Shown here: in pieces, positions 45,454-55,219 of the stretch
Layout of the letters: each line of letters starts with the position of its first letter
Numbering within the stretch: position 1 is the stretch's first letter
From: Niallia sp052318935
GTDB taxonomy: Bacteria > Bacillota > Bacilli > Bacillales > Cytobacillaceae
Direction: 5' to 3' (one strand)
Length of the DNA stretch: 64,000 nt
Assembly: GCA_052318935.1 (NCBI GenBank)
Contig: JBQRKO010000012.1
The notes under the pieces: generated by a model
What the model saw: only the letters and a program-made list of their open reading frames with translations
What the model was told of the DNA's origin: nothing
Databases searched by the model: none
Position numbers and translations under genes: made by a program

Positions 45454-47001
45454 TTACTTCCTTTGTGGTCCTGGCTTTTGTCCGCCATTCTGGCGATATT
45501 TATTATAATGTCCTGTTAAATGAGGACGTGTATTCATTTTCCACCATGGAGCCCGAATAAAAGAGTCTTTTAATTCTTTTCCTTTTAATGGCGCAATTGG
45601 CGTAAGATAAGGAACACCGAATGAGCGTAAAGCACATAAATGGATAATAATTGCAATAATACCTAGCATAATGCCGAGCAATCCTAATGTGCTAGCAAGG
45701 ATCATCATAGGAAAACGAAGCAACCGCAATGATATTCCTTGTGAATAATAGGGAATCATAAACGATGCAATACCTGTTAGGGCAACTACAATTACCATTG
45801 GAGCAGATACTAATCCAGCTTGAACGGCAGCTTGACCAATAACAAGGGCGCCAACAATACTAACGGCAGACCCTATTTGTTTTGGCAAGCGAACCCCTGC
45901 TTCTCTTAATGCTTCAAATGTTATCTCCATAAGAAACGCTTCGATAAATGCCGGAAATGGCACAGACTCTCTCGCTGCTGCAATGCTTATTAATAAATTG
46001 GTTGGAATCATTTCCTGATGATACGTAACAACTGCAATATAAAGTGATGGAAGCAACAAAGATATCATCATAAAGGTAAACCTCAATATCCTGATAACGG
46101 AGCTAATAAAAAAGCGCTGATAGTAATCCTCTGACGATTGCAATAAACTGAAAAAACTAATTGGAGCAATTAGTACAAAAGGAGTTCCATCAACCAAAAT
46201 TGCTACTCTTCCTTCTAACAGATGCGCGGCGACTACATCAGGACGTTCTGTGTTAAGAATTTGTGGAAACGGTGAATAAGAATTATCCTCAATTAATTCC
46301 TCTATATATCCACTCTCTAGTACACTATCTATTTCAATCTGATTCAGCCTGCTTTTCACTTCTTCTAAAAGCCCTTCTTCCGCAATTCCTTTTATATAAG
46401 CAATCGCAATATTTGTACTTGTGTATTTCCCTATTGTCATGGATTCTGTTTTTAACAATGGACTTTTTACTTTACGACGAATAAGTGAAAGGTTTACCCC
46501 CAAAGACTCGATAAACCCCTCTCTTGGACCTCTTACCAAACTTTCACTTTGAGGTTCTTCGATGGAGCGCTGTTCCCAGCGTGTTAAACCTAATGAATAG
46601 CCTTTATTTAGTGTATGAATTAATAAAACCGGATTTCCTATCAAAATATTTTCCACACAAGCTTTTATTGTTTTTATTTCTTTCTTTTTCGCAACCTGCA
46701 ATGTATCTTCAATGCTATCCTCTAAAGTTTCTTGTTGTTCTGCTATTTTTGTTAATAAGGGAGTTAAAACATGTTGTTCCAATAATTCTGTATTCACTAA
46801 TCCCTCTATATAAATGACAATCGCTTTTATATCGTTGGCCAAAACAAACGAATGAAACACAATATCAAAACTCGTTTCAAATATCGACTGCAGCTCCTTT
46901 ACATTCTCATCTAGGTTCATAGAAAGAATCTCGATATTCTTTATTTCATTAGGAATTTTAACCTGCCTATTTTTTGGAGATTTACGAAACAATCCAATCA
47001 T
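45454..47001 (-). CDS. Germinant receptor A subunit (GerA family)
   Basis: A 515-residue protein with a soluble N-terminal part (about 1-240) and about five membrane helices in the C-terminal half. Family landmarks are SLGLTRWEQRSIEEPQSE, VRGPREGFIESLGVN, LLEGRVAILVDGTPFVLIAP and the PFPAFIEAFLMEITFEALREAGVRLP region. GerA subunits form pentameric ion channels that open when germinant binds. First gene of the operon; RBS AAAGGAG. A TGCATA element upstream (near 47060) could be a sigma-G -35, but I see no good -10 match at the right distance. Confidence 0.93.
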   Translation of the reverse strand: MIGLFRKSPKNRQVKIPNEIKNIEILSMNLDENVKELQSIFETSFDIVFHSFVLANDIKAIVIYIEGLVNTELLEQHVLTPLLTKIAEQQETLEDSIEDTLQVAKKKEIKTIKACVENILIGNPVLLIHTLNKGYSLGLTRWEQRSIEEPQSESLVRGPREGFIESLGVNLSLIRRKVKSPLLKTESMTIGKYTSTNIAIAYIKGIAEEGLLEEVKSRLNQIEIDSVLESGYIEELIEDNSYSPFPQILNTERPDVVAAHLLEGRVAILVDGTPFVLIAPISFFSLLQSSEDYYQRFFISSVIRILRFTFMMISLLLPSLYIAVVTYHQEMIPTNLLISIAAARESVPFPAFIEAFLMEITFEALREAGVRLPKQIGSAVSIVGALVIGQAAVQAGLVSAPMVIVVALTGIASFMIPYYSQGISLRLLRFPMMILASTLGLLGIMLGIIAIIIHLCALRSFGVPYLTPIAPLKGKELKDSFIRAPWWKMNTRPHLTGHYNKYRQNGGQKPGPQRK

Positions 47002-47127
47002 CTCCTTTCCAGTTTTTTATAAGTTATGGATAGTTTTTGCAATTACTAGTTAGTCTTATGCACTGATTTTGGCTATTTGTTAAAAATTTAGGAAACGAAA
47101 GTGAAGCCGATTCTTTTCTATAACAAA

Positions 47128-47182
47128 AAAATCCCTCATGTAAAACAGTTAATGCTAACAACTGCTTTACATGAGGGATTTC
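47128..47182 (-). terminator. Terminator of the pyrimidine-catabolism operon
   Basis: A long stem of 22-23 pairs (AAATCCCTCATGTAAAACAG with its complement) starts about 20 bases after the last gene's stop. Confidence 0.88.
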
Positions 47183-47203
47183 CTTATATTCATTTTTTCT
47201 ATT

Positions 47204-48436
47204 TTATTCTTTTTGGAGTTCCAGTACCGTTTCTAATAAAACGTTAACCCCTTTTTCACAATCTTCCCATGTTGTTAATTCTTCTTCACAATGACTTTTG
47301 CCATTTATGCTAGGCACAAAAATCATCGCACTTGGGAATAAACTTGCGATAAACTGAGCGTCATGTCCTGCCCCACTAGCCATTTTTTTATAGGAGTAGC
47401 CTAATGATGATACGGATTTCTCCATTATATTTAGGATATGTTCATCGAACCAAACAGTAGTGCGATCCCATAACTTTTCTGTTTTTAACGTACAGCCTTC
47501 CAGCTCAGAAAACGCGGCAAGGTTTAGAATGATGTCCTCTACTTGCTTCATAACCTCTGGGTCTTTATGTCTTGCTTCAATTGTAAAAACAACTTTATTT
47601 GGAATAACCGTATGAATATTTGGGGTTATGTTCATTCTTCCCATTGTATATACTAACTCTTGATCAAGAGCACCAAGCTTTTTGCGTAATTCGGCAATGA
47701 CATTGTTTGCAGCAAAGAGAGCATCTTTTCTCATGTCCATTGGAGTTGTACCTGCATGATCAGACTCACCAGTAATTTCGATTTCATAACAAACCATTCC
47801 GACCACGCATTCTACAATTCCTATCGCCAAAGATTCTCGTTCAAGAATCGGTCCTTGTTCTATATGCATTTCCAAAAAGGCGGTTGCTTCTTTTAATCGA
47901 GATGCTTCCTCCCCTGCATATCCACTGCTTTTTAATGCTTCTTCAAAGGTGATTCCTTCGACATCCTTTTTTTCGAGCATTGTTTTCTTATCAAATTTAC
48001 TAGAGAGAACCCCTGATGCCATCATAGAAGGTTCAAATCTGGCTCCTTCTTCGTTAGTAAAATTAACAACCGTTATCGGAAAGGGAAGAGTCAGTTTATT
48101 TTCCACGATGGTTCGAACGACCTCTAAGCCAGCAGCAACACCTAATACCCCGTCAAATCTTCCCCCTTTTTTTACCGTATCAAGATGAGAACCCATGACA
48201 ATCGGAGATTTATCTTCCTTGCCTGCCAATGTAGCATACATATTTCCCATATCATCTACTTTGACGGACATCCCTAATTCTTCGCAGCAAGCACGAAAAA
48301 ATCCCCGGACATTCACATCTTCTTCCGATAATGACAGTCGTGTGACTCCATTATTTTTAGTACGTCCAAAATCAGCAAACTTCTCGAGTGACTCTTTTAA
48401 TCTCTCTCCATTAATTAACAGTTTTTGTCCCTCCAT
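47204..48436 (-). CDS. Beta-ureidopropionase / N-carbamoyl-amino-acid hydrolase, M20 family
   Basis: A 410-residue two-metal amidohydrolase that removes the carbamoyl group from N-carbamoyl-beta-alanine, the third step of reductive uracil breakdown. Metal ligands are visible: GSHLDTV (His/Asp region, about residue 82), the bridging Asp in GGRFDGVLGV, NEEGARFEPSMMASG with the metal Glu, HIEQGP and the late GAGHDAQ and SHCEEE. The AmaB/HyuC/AllC group share these, so alone it could be an allantoate or hydantoin enzyme; the preT-preA-dihydropyrimidinase context decides for ureidopropionase. GGGAGAG precedes ATG. Last gene of the operon. Confidence 0.88.
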   Translation of the reverse strand: MEGQKLLINGERLKESLEKFADFGRTKNNGVTRLSLSEEDVNVRGFFRACCEELGMSVKVDDMGNMYATLAGKEDKSPIVMGSHLDTVKKGGRFDGVLGVAAGLEVVRTIVENKLTLPFPITVVNFTNEEGARFEPSMMASGVLSSKFDKKTMLEKKDVEGITFEEALKSSGYAGEEASRLKEATAFLEMHIEQGPILERESLAIGIVECVVGMVCYEIEITGESDHAGTTPMDMRKDALFAANNVIAELRKKLGALDQELVYTMGRMNITPNIHTVIPNKVVFTIEARHKDPEVMKQVEDIILNLAAFSELEGCTLKTEKLWDRTTVWFDEHILNIMEKSVSSLGYSYKKMASGAGHDAQFIASLFPSAMIFVPSINGKSHCEEELTTWEDCEKGVNVLLETVLELQKE

Positions 48437-48479
48437 ATAGAACTCTCCCTTCGAAGCAGCTTTTTTCTATCATTACATT

Positions 48480-48740
48480 TCAAGGAGTGTACCTCCGTCC
48501 CCTTTTCTCACAAGTGGTGACCCCTTCTTGTTTGATTAATTTTGCAGAAAAATATTTCCTTGCATTTGCTGTGCCTAGATACAACGTTTCTATTCTGCTT
48601 TCTTCCTCAGCTACCTTATTGTTTTCAAATTCTACGACTGTACCATTTAAATTTTCTACAACACTTTTAATTCGGTAGCCTTGTTGGAGCAAAAAGTCTA
48701 TTTGATCACGCTCTTGCAAGAACTGCTGATATTCTGACAT
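48480..48740 (-). CDS. Small protein of unknown function in the pyrimidine operon
   Basis: An 86-residue protein between the dihydropyrimidinase and ureidopropionase genes, with a good GGGAGAGG site before ATG and spacing typical of a genuine operon member. It begins with a helical, charged segment (YQQFLQERDQIDFLLQQGY) and then alternates strand-like stretches (VVENLNGTVVEF, IETLYLGTANARKYF). No membrane segment and no metal motif; one Cys near the end. I do not recognise it. It may be an accessory or regulatory factor of the pathway. Confidence 0.75.
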   Translation of the reverse strand: MSEYQQFLQERDQIDFLLQQGYRIKSVVENLNGTVVEFENNKVAEEESRIETLYLGTANARKYFSAKLIKQEGVTTCEKRGRRYTP

Positions 48741-48792
48741 GCTGCCTCTCCCTTCCCGGACTTTTTGAACAACCTTGACAAAGAAGTTTCTA

Positions 48793-50211
48793 TTATATCG
48801 TTAATGTTTTGCTTTCCTTTGGCTCTTGAGTTTCACCGTATTTTGCCCGTTTAATAAATTGTCCAGCGCCCGGTTTCCCTACAAATTGTTTATCTCGAAT
48901 GACAAACTCTCCTCTAGATAAGACAGACACAGGCTCACCCGTAATTTGCATGCCTTCAAACGGATTATAGTCTACGGCCATATGATGTGATTCTGCAGAA
49001 ATCGTTCGTTCGATTTCCGGATCGAAAATAACAAGATCTGCGTCTGCTCCAATGGCAATCGTTCCTTTTTTCGGGTAAAGTCCGAATAGTTTCGCGGCCC
49101 TCGTAGACATAATATCTACAAACTGATTAAGCGAAATTCTTCCTTTTTTCACACCTTCAGAAAATAAAATACTTACCCTATCCTCGATAATGGGACCACC
49201 ATTCGGAATTTTCGAGAAGTCTCCTTTTCCTAATTCCTTTTGCCCTTTAAAGTCAAAAGAACATTGATCCGATCCTAATGTTTGCAGTTGCCCTGTTTTT
49301 AAGGAATTCCACAGCACTTCCTGATTCCATTTTTCGCGTAATGGAGGAGACCATACATACTTCGCTCCTTCAAAATCAGGTTTCTCTAAATAAGTTTGGT
49401 CTAATACTAAATATTGCGGACATGTTTCTCCCCATATATCGATGCCATTGCTTCTTGCTTCTTCGATTTTTTTGGCAGCTGCAGAACAAGATACATGCAC
49501 GACATAAAGCTGAGATTTTGCTAACCCTGTTAAAACAGCTGCTCTTCCTGTTGCTTCCCCTTCCACTTCAGCAGGTCTTGTTAAAGCATGGTAAATCGGA
49601 TCTGTCTTTCCTTCTTTTAGTGCCTTCTTCACTAAATAATCAATTACATCTCCATTTTCTGCATGTACCATTACAAGTGCCCCTAACTCCTTGGCAGCAA
49701 CTAAAGTGCGGAAAAGTGTTTCATCATCTGCTTGAAAATGATTTTTATACGCCATAAATACTTTTAAAGATGTTATTCCTTCTTCTTCAATGATGTCTGG
49801 CAGCTCATTTAGCACCTCTTCATTTGCTTCTACAATCTGCAAGTGAAAGCTATAATCAATGACCGCCTTTTGTTTCGATTTGCTGTGCCAAGTTTCGATT
49901 GCGCTTTTTAATGGTTTCCCTTTAGAAGTTAAACAAAAATCAATAATGGTCGTTGTTCCGCCAAAAGCAGCTGCCTTCGTACCTGTTTCAAAATCATCTT
50001 TCGTCACTGTACCGCCAAATGGCATATCTAAATGGGTATGTGGATCAATTCCGCCTGGGAATACGTAACAACCTTTTGCATTAATCATTTCCGCATCTAC
50101 CGCATGCAAATCTTCGCCAATTTGTGTAATAATTCCATTTTCAATGCATATATCCGCACAATACGTATCAGCTGCGGTTACAATTATTCCATTTTTTATG
50201 ATCTTTTTCAT
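48793..50211 (-). CDS. hydA: Dihydropyrimidinase / D-hydantoinase
   Basis: A 472-residue zinc amidohydrolase that opens dihydrouracil to N-carbamoyl-beta-alanine (and 5-substituted hydantoins), the second step of reductive pyrimidine breakdown. The metal site is clear: DPHTHLDMP near residue 58, the carboxylated Lys in SLKVFMAYKNH (about 150), the His in MVHAENGD and VVHVSC, and the final Asp in LGSDQCSF (about 316). Length equals the family norm. I moved the start to the ATG at 50211 because GGAGAGGA lies just upstream and earlier in-frame codons do not fit. Confidence 0.93.
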   Translation of the reverse strand: MKKIIKNGIIVTAADTYCADICIENGIITQIGEDLHAVDAEMINAKGCYVFPGGIDPHTHLDMPFGGTVTKDDFETGTKAAAFGGTTTIIDFCLTSKGKPLKSAIETWHSKSKQKAVIDYSFHLQIVEANEEVLNELPDIIEEEGITSLKVFMAYKNHFQADDETLFRTLVAAKELGALVMVHAENGDVIDYLVKKALKEGKTDPIYHALTRPAEVEGEATGRAAVLTGLAKSQLYVVHVSCSAAAKKIEEARSNGIDIWGETCPQYLVLDQTYLEKPDFEGAKYVWSPPLREKWNQEVLWNSLKTGQLQTLGSDQCSFDFKGQKELGKGDFSKIPNGGPIIEDRVSILFSEGVKKGRISLNQFVDIMSTRAAKLFGLYPKKGTIAIGADADLVIFDPEIERTISAESHHMAVDYNPFEGMQITGEPVSVLSRGEFVIRDKQFVGKPGAGQFIKRAKYGETQEPKESKTLTI

Positions 50212-50329
50212 ATAAATCCTCTCCATCCCATCTAAAATAGACATTCAGTTTCTTCTAGTTATTCGGTGGATTATTTTTCATTATTTCTTGTTTCTTTCTT
50301 AAGATACGAGTTTACTTATTCACCATACT

Positions 50330-51598
50330 CTACGTTTTTGTAAAAGCACCGAGCGCTGCTTGCCGTTCATTCCAAGTCATCGGCGGAAGCTCATTCGGAA
50401 TATGAATCATATCAATGGCTCCATCTACAGGACAAACAATCGAACATAAATTACAGCCGACACAATCTTCTTCTCTTACTTGTAAATAACTGTTTCCATC
50501 AGAATCTTTTAACATATCAATACATTGGTGGGACGTATCTTCACAGCCAATATGGCATTTATTGCAATTGATGCATACATCGTTATTAATTTTTGCCACG
50601 ATTTGATAATTTAGATCAAGGTCTCCCCAGTCTGAATAATTCGGAACAGACTTTCCAACTAAATCCATAACAGAAGAAAGTCCTTTTTCATCCAAATAAT
50701 TGCTTAACCCCTCGATCATATCTTCTACGATGCGGAAGCCATGGTGCATTGCCGCCGTACAAACTTGCACCCCTGTTGCCCCCATTAATAAAAATTCAAC
50801 CGCATCCCGCCATGAAGAGATTCCTCCAATTCCCGATATCGGCACATTAATTCGTGGATTCCTCGCACACTCACCAACCATATGTAAGGCAATTGGTTTT
50901 ACCGCTGGCCCACAATATCCACCATGCGCCCCTTTTCCTGCTACATGAGGAATGGTTTGCCATGTATCAATATCAACGCCAGCCAAGCTGTTGATTGTAT
51001 TAATCATGCTGACTGCATCTGCACCGCCATTTACGGCCGCTTCTGCTGTTGCTGTAATGTCTGTTATATTAGGTGTCAGTTTGACAATAACGGGGGTCTT
51101 TGCCACTTCCTTTACCCAATAAGTCTGCTTTTCTACTAATTCTGGCACTTGCCCAGAAGCAGATCCCATCCCTCTTTCCGCCATGCCATGTGGACAGCCA
51201 AAGTTCAACTCCAGCCCATCAACGCCAACATCCTCGACTTTTTTCACAATTTCATGCCATTTCTCCTGCTTTGGTTCGACCATTAAGGAAGCAATAATTG
51301 CATGATCAGGAAATCGTTTTTTCGTTTCGTAAATTTCTTTTAAATTCACATCCAATGGACGATCTGTAATTAATTCGATATTGTTAAAGCCGGCTACTTT
51401 TTGACCATTAAAACTAACAGCTGCAAATCTCGAAGAAACATTCAATATTGGGTCACCTAATGTTTTCCATACCGCTCCTCCCCAGCCTGCCTCAAAGGCA
51501 CGCTGCACTTGATAACCTGTGTTGGTTGGAGGAGCAGATGCCAGCCAAAAAGGGTTGGGTGATTTTATACCTGCTAAATTAATGCGTAAATCTGCCAT
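50330..51598 (-). CDS. preA: NAD-dependent dihydropyrimidine dehydrogenase, PreA subunit
   Basis: A 422-residue subunit of the enzyme that reduces uracil/thymine to the dihydro form. An FMN-binding barrel (about 1-310) has NPFWLASAPPTN, LNFGCPHGMAERGMGSASG with the active-site Cys region, and GGISSWRDAVEFLLMGATGVQV. A C-terminal ferredoxin domain shows two 4Fe-4S motifs (CINCNKCHIGC and CVGCNLCSIVCP). It joins PreT in a heterotetramer. It lies 75 bases after preT and before the dihydropyrimidinase gene. Confidence 0.94.
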   Translation of the reverse strand: MADLRINLAGIKSPNPFWLASAPPTNTGYQVQRAFEAGWGGAVWKTLGDPILNVSSRFAAVSFNGQKVAGFNNIELITDRPLDVNLKEIYETKKRFPDHAIIASLMVEPKQEKWHEIVKKVEDVGVDGLELNFGCPHGMAERGMGSASGQVPELVEKQTYWVKEVAKTPVIVKLTPNITDITATAEAAVNGGADAVSMINTINSLAGVDIDTWQTIPHVAGKGAHGGYCGPAVKPIALHMVGECARNPRINVPISGIGGISSWRDAVEFLLMGATGVQVCTAAMHHGFRIVEDMIEGLSNYLDEKGLSSVMDLVGKSVPNYSDWGDLDLNYQIVAKINNDVCINCNKCHIGCEDTSHQCIDMLKDSDGNSYLQVREEDCVGCNLCSIVCPVDGAIDMIHIPNELPPMTWNERQAALGAFTKT

Positions 51599-51672
51599 AA
51601 ATCAGCCTCCTAATTTTGAGTTATTATCCCGTATTAACGGGCAGTAATCTCCCGACTGAATCAGGTTTCATT

Positions 51673-53046
51673 TTATGCGGTTTCTACCCTTGCAGCAAAA
51701 AACACTTGGTGAATAGCATATGCACTTTCTTTTCCTTGTTGTGCAGCGGATACAACCATCGCTTCGCCTTGCCCATTTCCGAAAATAACGTCCCCACATG
51801 CAAATACTTTGTTATTGGATGTCTGATAAGTGTCCGGATTAATCTTGACTATCCCTTTGTCATGTTCCAGATGAAATTGCTCGAGAAGCTCTGCATAGCG
51901 GGATTGACCGATCGCTTTTATAACATGGTCTACCTCAAGCATAAATTCAGACCCTTCTATCGGAACCGGCCGGCTGCGTCCATCCTCTCCGCGTTCACTT
52001 AGTACCATTTTGATGCATTCTATTCCCTTAACTTGACCGTTTTCATCACCAATAATCTGTTTCGGTGCAGTCAGCCACCTAAATTCTACGCCATCTTGTT
52101 TTGCGAATTCATATTCAAAATCATAAGCCGTCATTTCTTCTATACTCCGTCTATATAAAATTTTCACATTTTCTGCCCCAAGGCGGACCGAGCAAGTTGC
52201 TGCATCAATCGCTGTATTTCCGGCACCAATTACAGCTACTTTTTTCCCGACTAATTCATCTGTAATTGGGTTTGTTTTTGTTTCTTTTACAAATTGAATG
52301 GCATCGTAAACCCCTTCTAAATCTTCCCCATCTATTCCTAAATCAGGAACATGGGACATGCCAATTGCCAGCAAGATAGAATCATAGTTTCTCAAAATCT
52401 CCTCGACAGAGATATCCTTGCCTACTCTTGTATTAGTACGAATGTCGACATTTAGTTTCATTACTTGCTCTACTTCCCAATAAGAAATCTCCTTTGGCAA
52501 TCGAAAAGAAACAATGCCATACGTATTTAATCCTCCTGCCTTTTCTTCTGCTTCAAATATCGTCACTTCATAACCTAAACGTCCAAGTTCTCTTGCAGCT
52601 GATAATCCAGCCGGACCCCCTCCAACAATTGCAACCTTTTTGCCATTGCTTTTATTCGCCTCAAAGAAAGTCTGATCATTTTGGATCGCCCAATCTGTTG
52701 CATAACGCTGCAGATTGCCAATCATAATTGGTTTAGTAGAGTGATTGAGTACACATGCCCCTTCACATAATTCTTCCGTAGGACATACTCGTGCACAGCT
52801 CGCCCCCATCGGATTGGAATCCATAATCGTTTTGGCAGATCCTTTCATGTTGCCTGAAGCAATTTTTTTAATAAAAGATGGAATATTAATACTAGTTGGA
52901 CAAGCTGTAATGCAAGGAGCATCGTAACAATAAAGACATCGATTCGCTTCTTCCAATGCTTCCTGATTCGTTAATCCACGCTCTACTTCCTCGAAATTTT
53001 TAGCTAAATTCTCTTTTACTATCTGTGAAAAGTTTGTTGAACGCAT
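51673..53046 (-). CDS. preT: NAD-dependent dihydropyrimidine dehydrogenase, PreT subunit
   Basis: A 457-residue flavin-iron-sulfur electron-entry subunit related to glutamate synthase small subunit. Two N-terminal cysteine clusters (CLYCYDAPCITACP and CARVCPTEELCEGACV) hold the 4Fe-4S centres; VAIVGGGPAGLSAARELG binds FAD and VAVIGAGNTAIDAATC binds NAD. Electrons pass from NADH to the PreA flavin. The ATG at 53046 directly follows AAGGAGG and is preferred to a start 10 codons earlier. First gene of the catabolic operon. Confidence 0.94.
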   Translation of the reverse strand: MRSTNFSQIVKENLAKNFEEVERGLTNQEALEEANRCLYCYDAPCITACPTSINIPSFIKKIASGNMKGSAKTIMDSNPMGASCARVCPTEELCEGACVLNHSTKPIMIGNLQRYATDWAIQNDQTFFEANKSNGKKVAIVGGGPAGLSAARELGRLGYEVTIFEAEEKAGGLNTYGIVSFRLPKEISYWEVEQVMKLNVDIRTNTRVGKDISVEEILRNYDSILLAIGMSHVPDLGIDGEDLEGVYDAIQFVKETKTNPITDELVGKKVAVIGAGNTAIDAATCSVRLGAENVKILYRRSIEEMTAYDFEYEFAKQDGVEFRWLTAPKQIIGDENGQVKGIECIKMVLSERGEDGRSRPVPIEGSEFMLEVDHVIKAIGQSRYAELLEQFHLEHDKGIVKINPDTYQTSNNKVFACGDVIFGNGQGEAMVVSAAQQGKESAYAIHQVFFAARVETA

Positions 53047-53353
53047 AAAAAACCTCCTTCTATTTTTAGATAACAAGCAAGTTTTCCTGTAAATTCAAAA
53101 TAGAATGAATGCATTTTGCTATTTTATGAGTTTGATAATTTGCTTATGAGGTTAAATTTTTTTAGATGTTTAAAATGTTTACCATATATATTGCGGTTAT
53201 CTATGCCTGGCTTGATAACAATAATTAAACAAAAATTAAGAAGTAGTATGTTTTGTAATGTAAAAATGAGGTGCGTAAAAGTAAACACGATAAAGAAGGA
53301 CAAAAATGCAAGAAAACAATCACATTTTGTATGTTAGATGAAATTTTTAAAAA
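53047..53353. other. Leader region of the pyrimidine operon
   Basis: Holds the RBS of preT and presumably its promoter. AAAATAG and CTATTTT (about 53098-53127) form an inverted pair around GAATGCATTTTG that could be an operator. No gene or riboswitch recognised. Confidence 0.35.
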
Positions 53354-53562
53354 GGCTGTTTTCGTATAGAATATTGCTTTTAAACTCGCAGCCTGAATAC
53401 ACTTCGCTTTCCGTGGGCGAGCGTCGAGCCTCCTCGTCGCATACGCTCCTGTGGGGTCTCGTCTTTCTCGCATTCCCACAGGAGTCTACGTGTATTCAAT
53501 CTGCTAAGTACTTCTTCTCCCATTTTTTTGCGTAAGAAACAACAAACTTTGAGAAAACAGCC
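53354..53562 (+). mobile_element. MITE-like element, family A, full copy
   Basis: A 209-bp copy with exact inverted ends GGCTGTTTTC and GAAAACAGCC and the intact GC-rich core. Flanks share TAAAAA (a low-complexity possible duplication). It separates the aminotransferase gene from the preT operon. Confidence 0.85.
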
Positions 53563-53699
53563 TAAAAAAATAATAAGTCTATTATATATGGAAATTTCTA
53601 GTTAGTAAACAAATAATTTTATTTTTCTGATTATTCTAATAATGTTTTTTTCTAGATACCCTAATTAAAAGGAGGGCAAATAAACTTGAATGATTTGCC

Positions 53700-55064
53700 C
53701 TAAATAATATATTGGTTTTCCGCAAGTACTTTTCTCAGCACAGAAATAATAAACTTTAAATCATCGCCGGTGCAGGATAAAGGTGGACTTAATGTTAATA
53801 CATTTGCAAAACCATCTACCGTGTCTCCATTTTTACCGATAATTAACCCTTCATCTTTACATGCCTGTACGATTGTCCCCATAAAATCCGCAGGAACAGG
53901 TTTTTTTGTTGCTTTATCCTCGACTAATTCAATTCCAATGATCATGCCTAACCCGCGGACATCGCCAACATTCGGATGGCTTGCTGCTAGCGGTGTTAAT
54001 TCTTTTAATAAATATGCTCCGCTGGAAGCAGCTCGTTCTACTAAATTTTCACGTTCTAATATGTCGAGATTTTTTAAAGCAACGGCGCAGGCAGAAGGAT
54101 TCCCACCGAAAGTGTTAATATGGCGGAAATGCAAATTCTCTTCATTCCCTTTAAATTTTTCGAAAATTTCTTTTTTGACAGCAGTAACAGATAATGGAAG
54201 ATAGGCACTCGTTAACCCTTTTGCCATCGTAATAATATCTGGCTTCACATTAAAATGCTGATGACCAAATTTTTTCCCTGTCCGGCCAAATCCGCATATC
54301 ACTTCGTCAATAATTAATAAAATTCCATACTTATTGCATATCTCTTGTACTTTCTGTAAATAAACAGGATCGGGGATTAATACGCCTCCTCCAGTAATCA
54401 GCGGTTCCATAATTACACCGGCAATTGTTTCTTTTTGTTCCCAAATAATTTTCTGCTCTAGTTCCTCTGCACGCATTATACTTAACTCTTCACTTGTGAG
54501 ATTTGTTGGACACCGATATGGATCTGGCGGTGCTATATGGAGAAACCCGCTTGCAAGCGGTTCGTATTTATATTTTCGAAGTGCCTGTCCGGTTGCCGAT
54601 AAAGCTCCCATGGAATTGCCATGGTAGGCACGATGTCGAGAAATAAACTTATAACGGTTTGGTTCACCGTTTTGCTGATGGTATTGACGGATTATTTTAA
54701 AAGCCACTTCATTTGCGTCTGATCCGCTGTTGGAATAAAAAATCATATACTCGCCTTCTAGCCAGTCATTAATTTTTTCAGCAAGTTCAATGGCAGGAAC
54801 ATGACTTTGCGTCATTGGCATATAGCATAATTCTTTCATTTGTTCATAAGCAGCTTTTGCCAACTCTTCTCTTCCATACCCTACATTTACACACCATAAA
54901 CCAGACATAGCGTCTAAATACCGGTTGCCATCATAATCCGTCAACCAGGCTCCTTCTCCTTTGACAGCGATCATCGCTGGCTTTTCTTCTACGAACGGAG
55001 ATATATGATGCCAAATGTTTTTTTGATCTTTTTCTACTAATGATAACGTCTTAACATCATCCAA
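53700..55064 (-). CDS. Class III omega-aminotransferase (beta-alanine/BAIB type)
   Basis: A 454-residue PLP enzyme that would convert beta-alanine or beta-aminoisobutyrate plus pyruvate to the semialdehyde, the step after ureidopropionase. Motifs: SGLWCVNVGYGREELA, YSNSGSDANEVAFKI, the HRAYHGNSMGA Tyr-His-Gly, the LLIIDEVICGFGRTG aspartate motif and the PLP lysine in MAKGLTSAYLP (about residue 286). It is read from TTG (55062-55064), with AAGGAG ten bases upstream; nearby ATGs are out of frame. It is divergent from the pucR-type regulator and lies upstream of preT on the same strand. No malonate-semialdehyde dehydrogenase is in the window. Confidence 0.88.
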   Translation of the reverse strand: MDDVKTLSLVEKDQKNIWHHISPFVEEKPAMIAVKGEGAWLTDYDGNRYLDAMSGLWCVNVGYGREELAKAAYEQMKELCYMPMTQSHVPAIELAEKINDWLEGEYMIFYSNSGSDANEVAFKIIRQYHQQNGEPNRYKFISRHRAYHGNSMGALSATGQALRKYKYEPLASGFLHIAPPDPYRCPTNLTSEELSIMRAEELEQKIIWEQKETIAGVIMEPLITGGGVLIPDPVYLQKVQEICNKYGILLIIDEVICGFGRTGKKFGHQHFNVKPDIITMAKGLTSAYLPLSVTAVKKEIFEKFKGNEENLHFRHINTFGGNPSACAVALKNLDILERENLVERAASSGAYLLKELTPLAASHPNVGDVRGLGMIIGIELVEDKATKKPVPADFMGTIVQACKDEGLIIGKNGDTVDGFANVLTLSPPLSCTGDDLKFIISVLRKVLAENQYII

Positions 55065-55161
55065 TTCATACCATCTCCTTCCAATAGTGAAAATACGCCT
55101 TTATTGACGTATGAATATATACTAGGATACTATTTAATTTACAGATAATTTAAATAATTTT

Positions 55162-55182
55162 CATTTTACATAGTGTAAAATG
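55162..55182. promoter_or_regulatory. Palindrome between aminotransferase and regulator genes
   Basis: CATTTTACA-TAG-TGTAAAATG has perfect 9-base arms. It lies in the 155-base divergent control region, 38 bases before the pucR-type gene, and is the best operator candidate there. It does not resemble the published PucR box of Bacillus subtilis. Confidence 0.6.
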
Positions 55183-55219
55183 TTTAAGCGGACGGATTTA
55201 CATTTAGGAGGATGTCTAG

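Noticed and set aside
47040..47075. Sigma-G promoter for the ger operon
   Set aside because: A TGCATA -35-like element is present, but no CATnnTA -10 lies at the right distance, so I did not annotate it.
51616..52002. Plus-strand open frames inside the preT, preA and hydA genes
   Set aside because: They lie opposite well-supported genes and have no protein-like features of their own.
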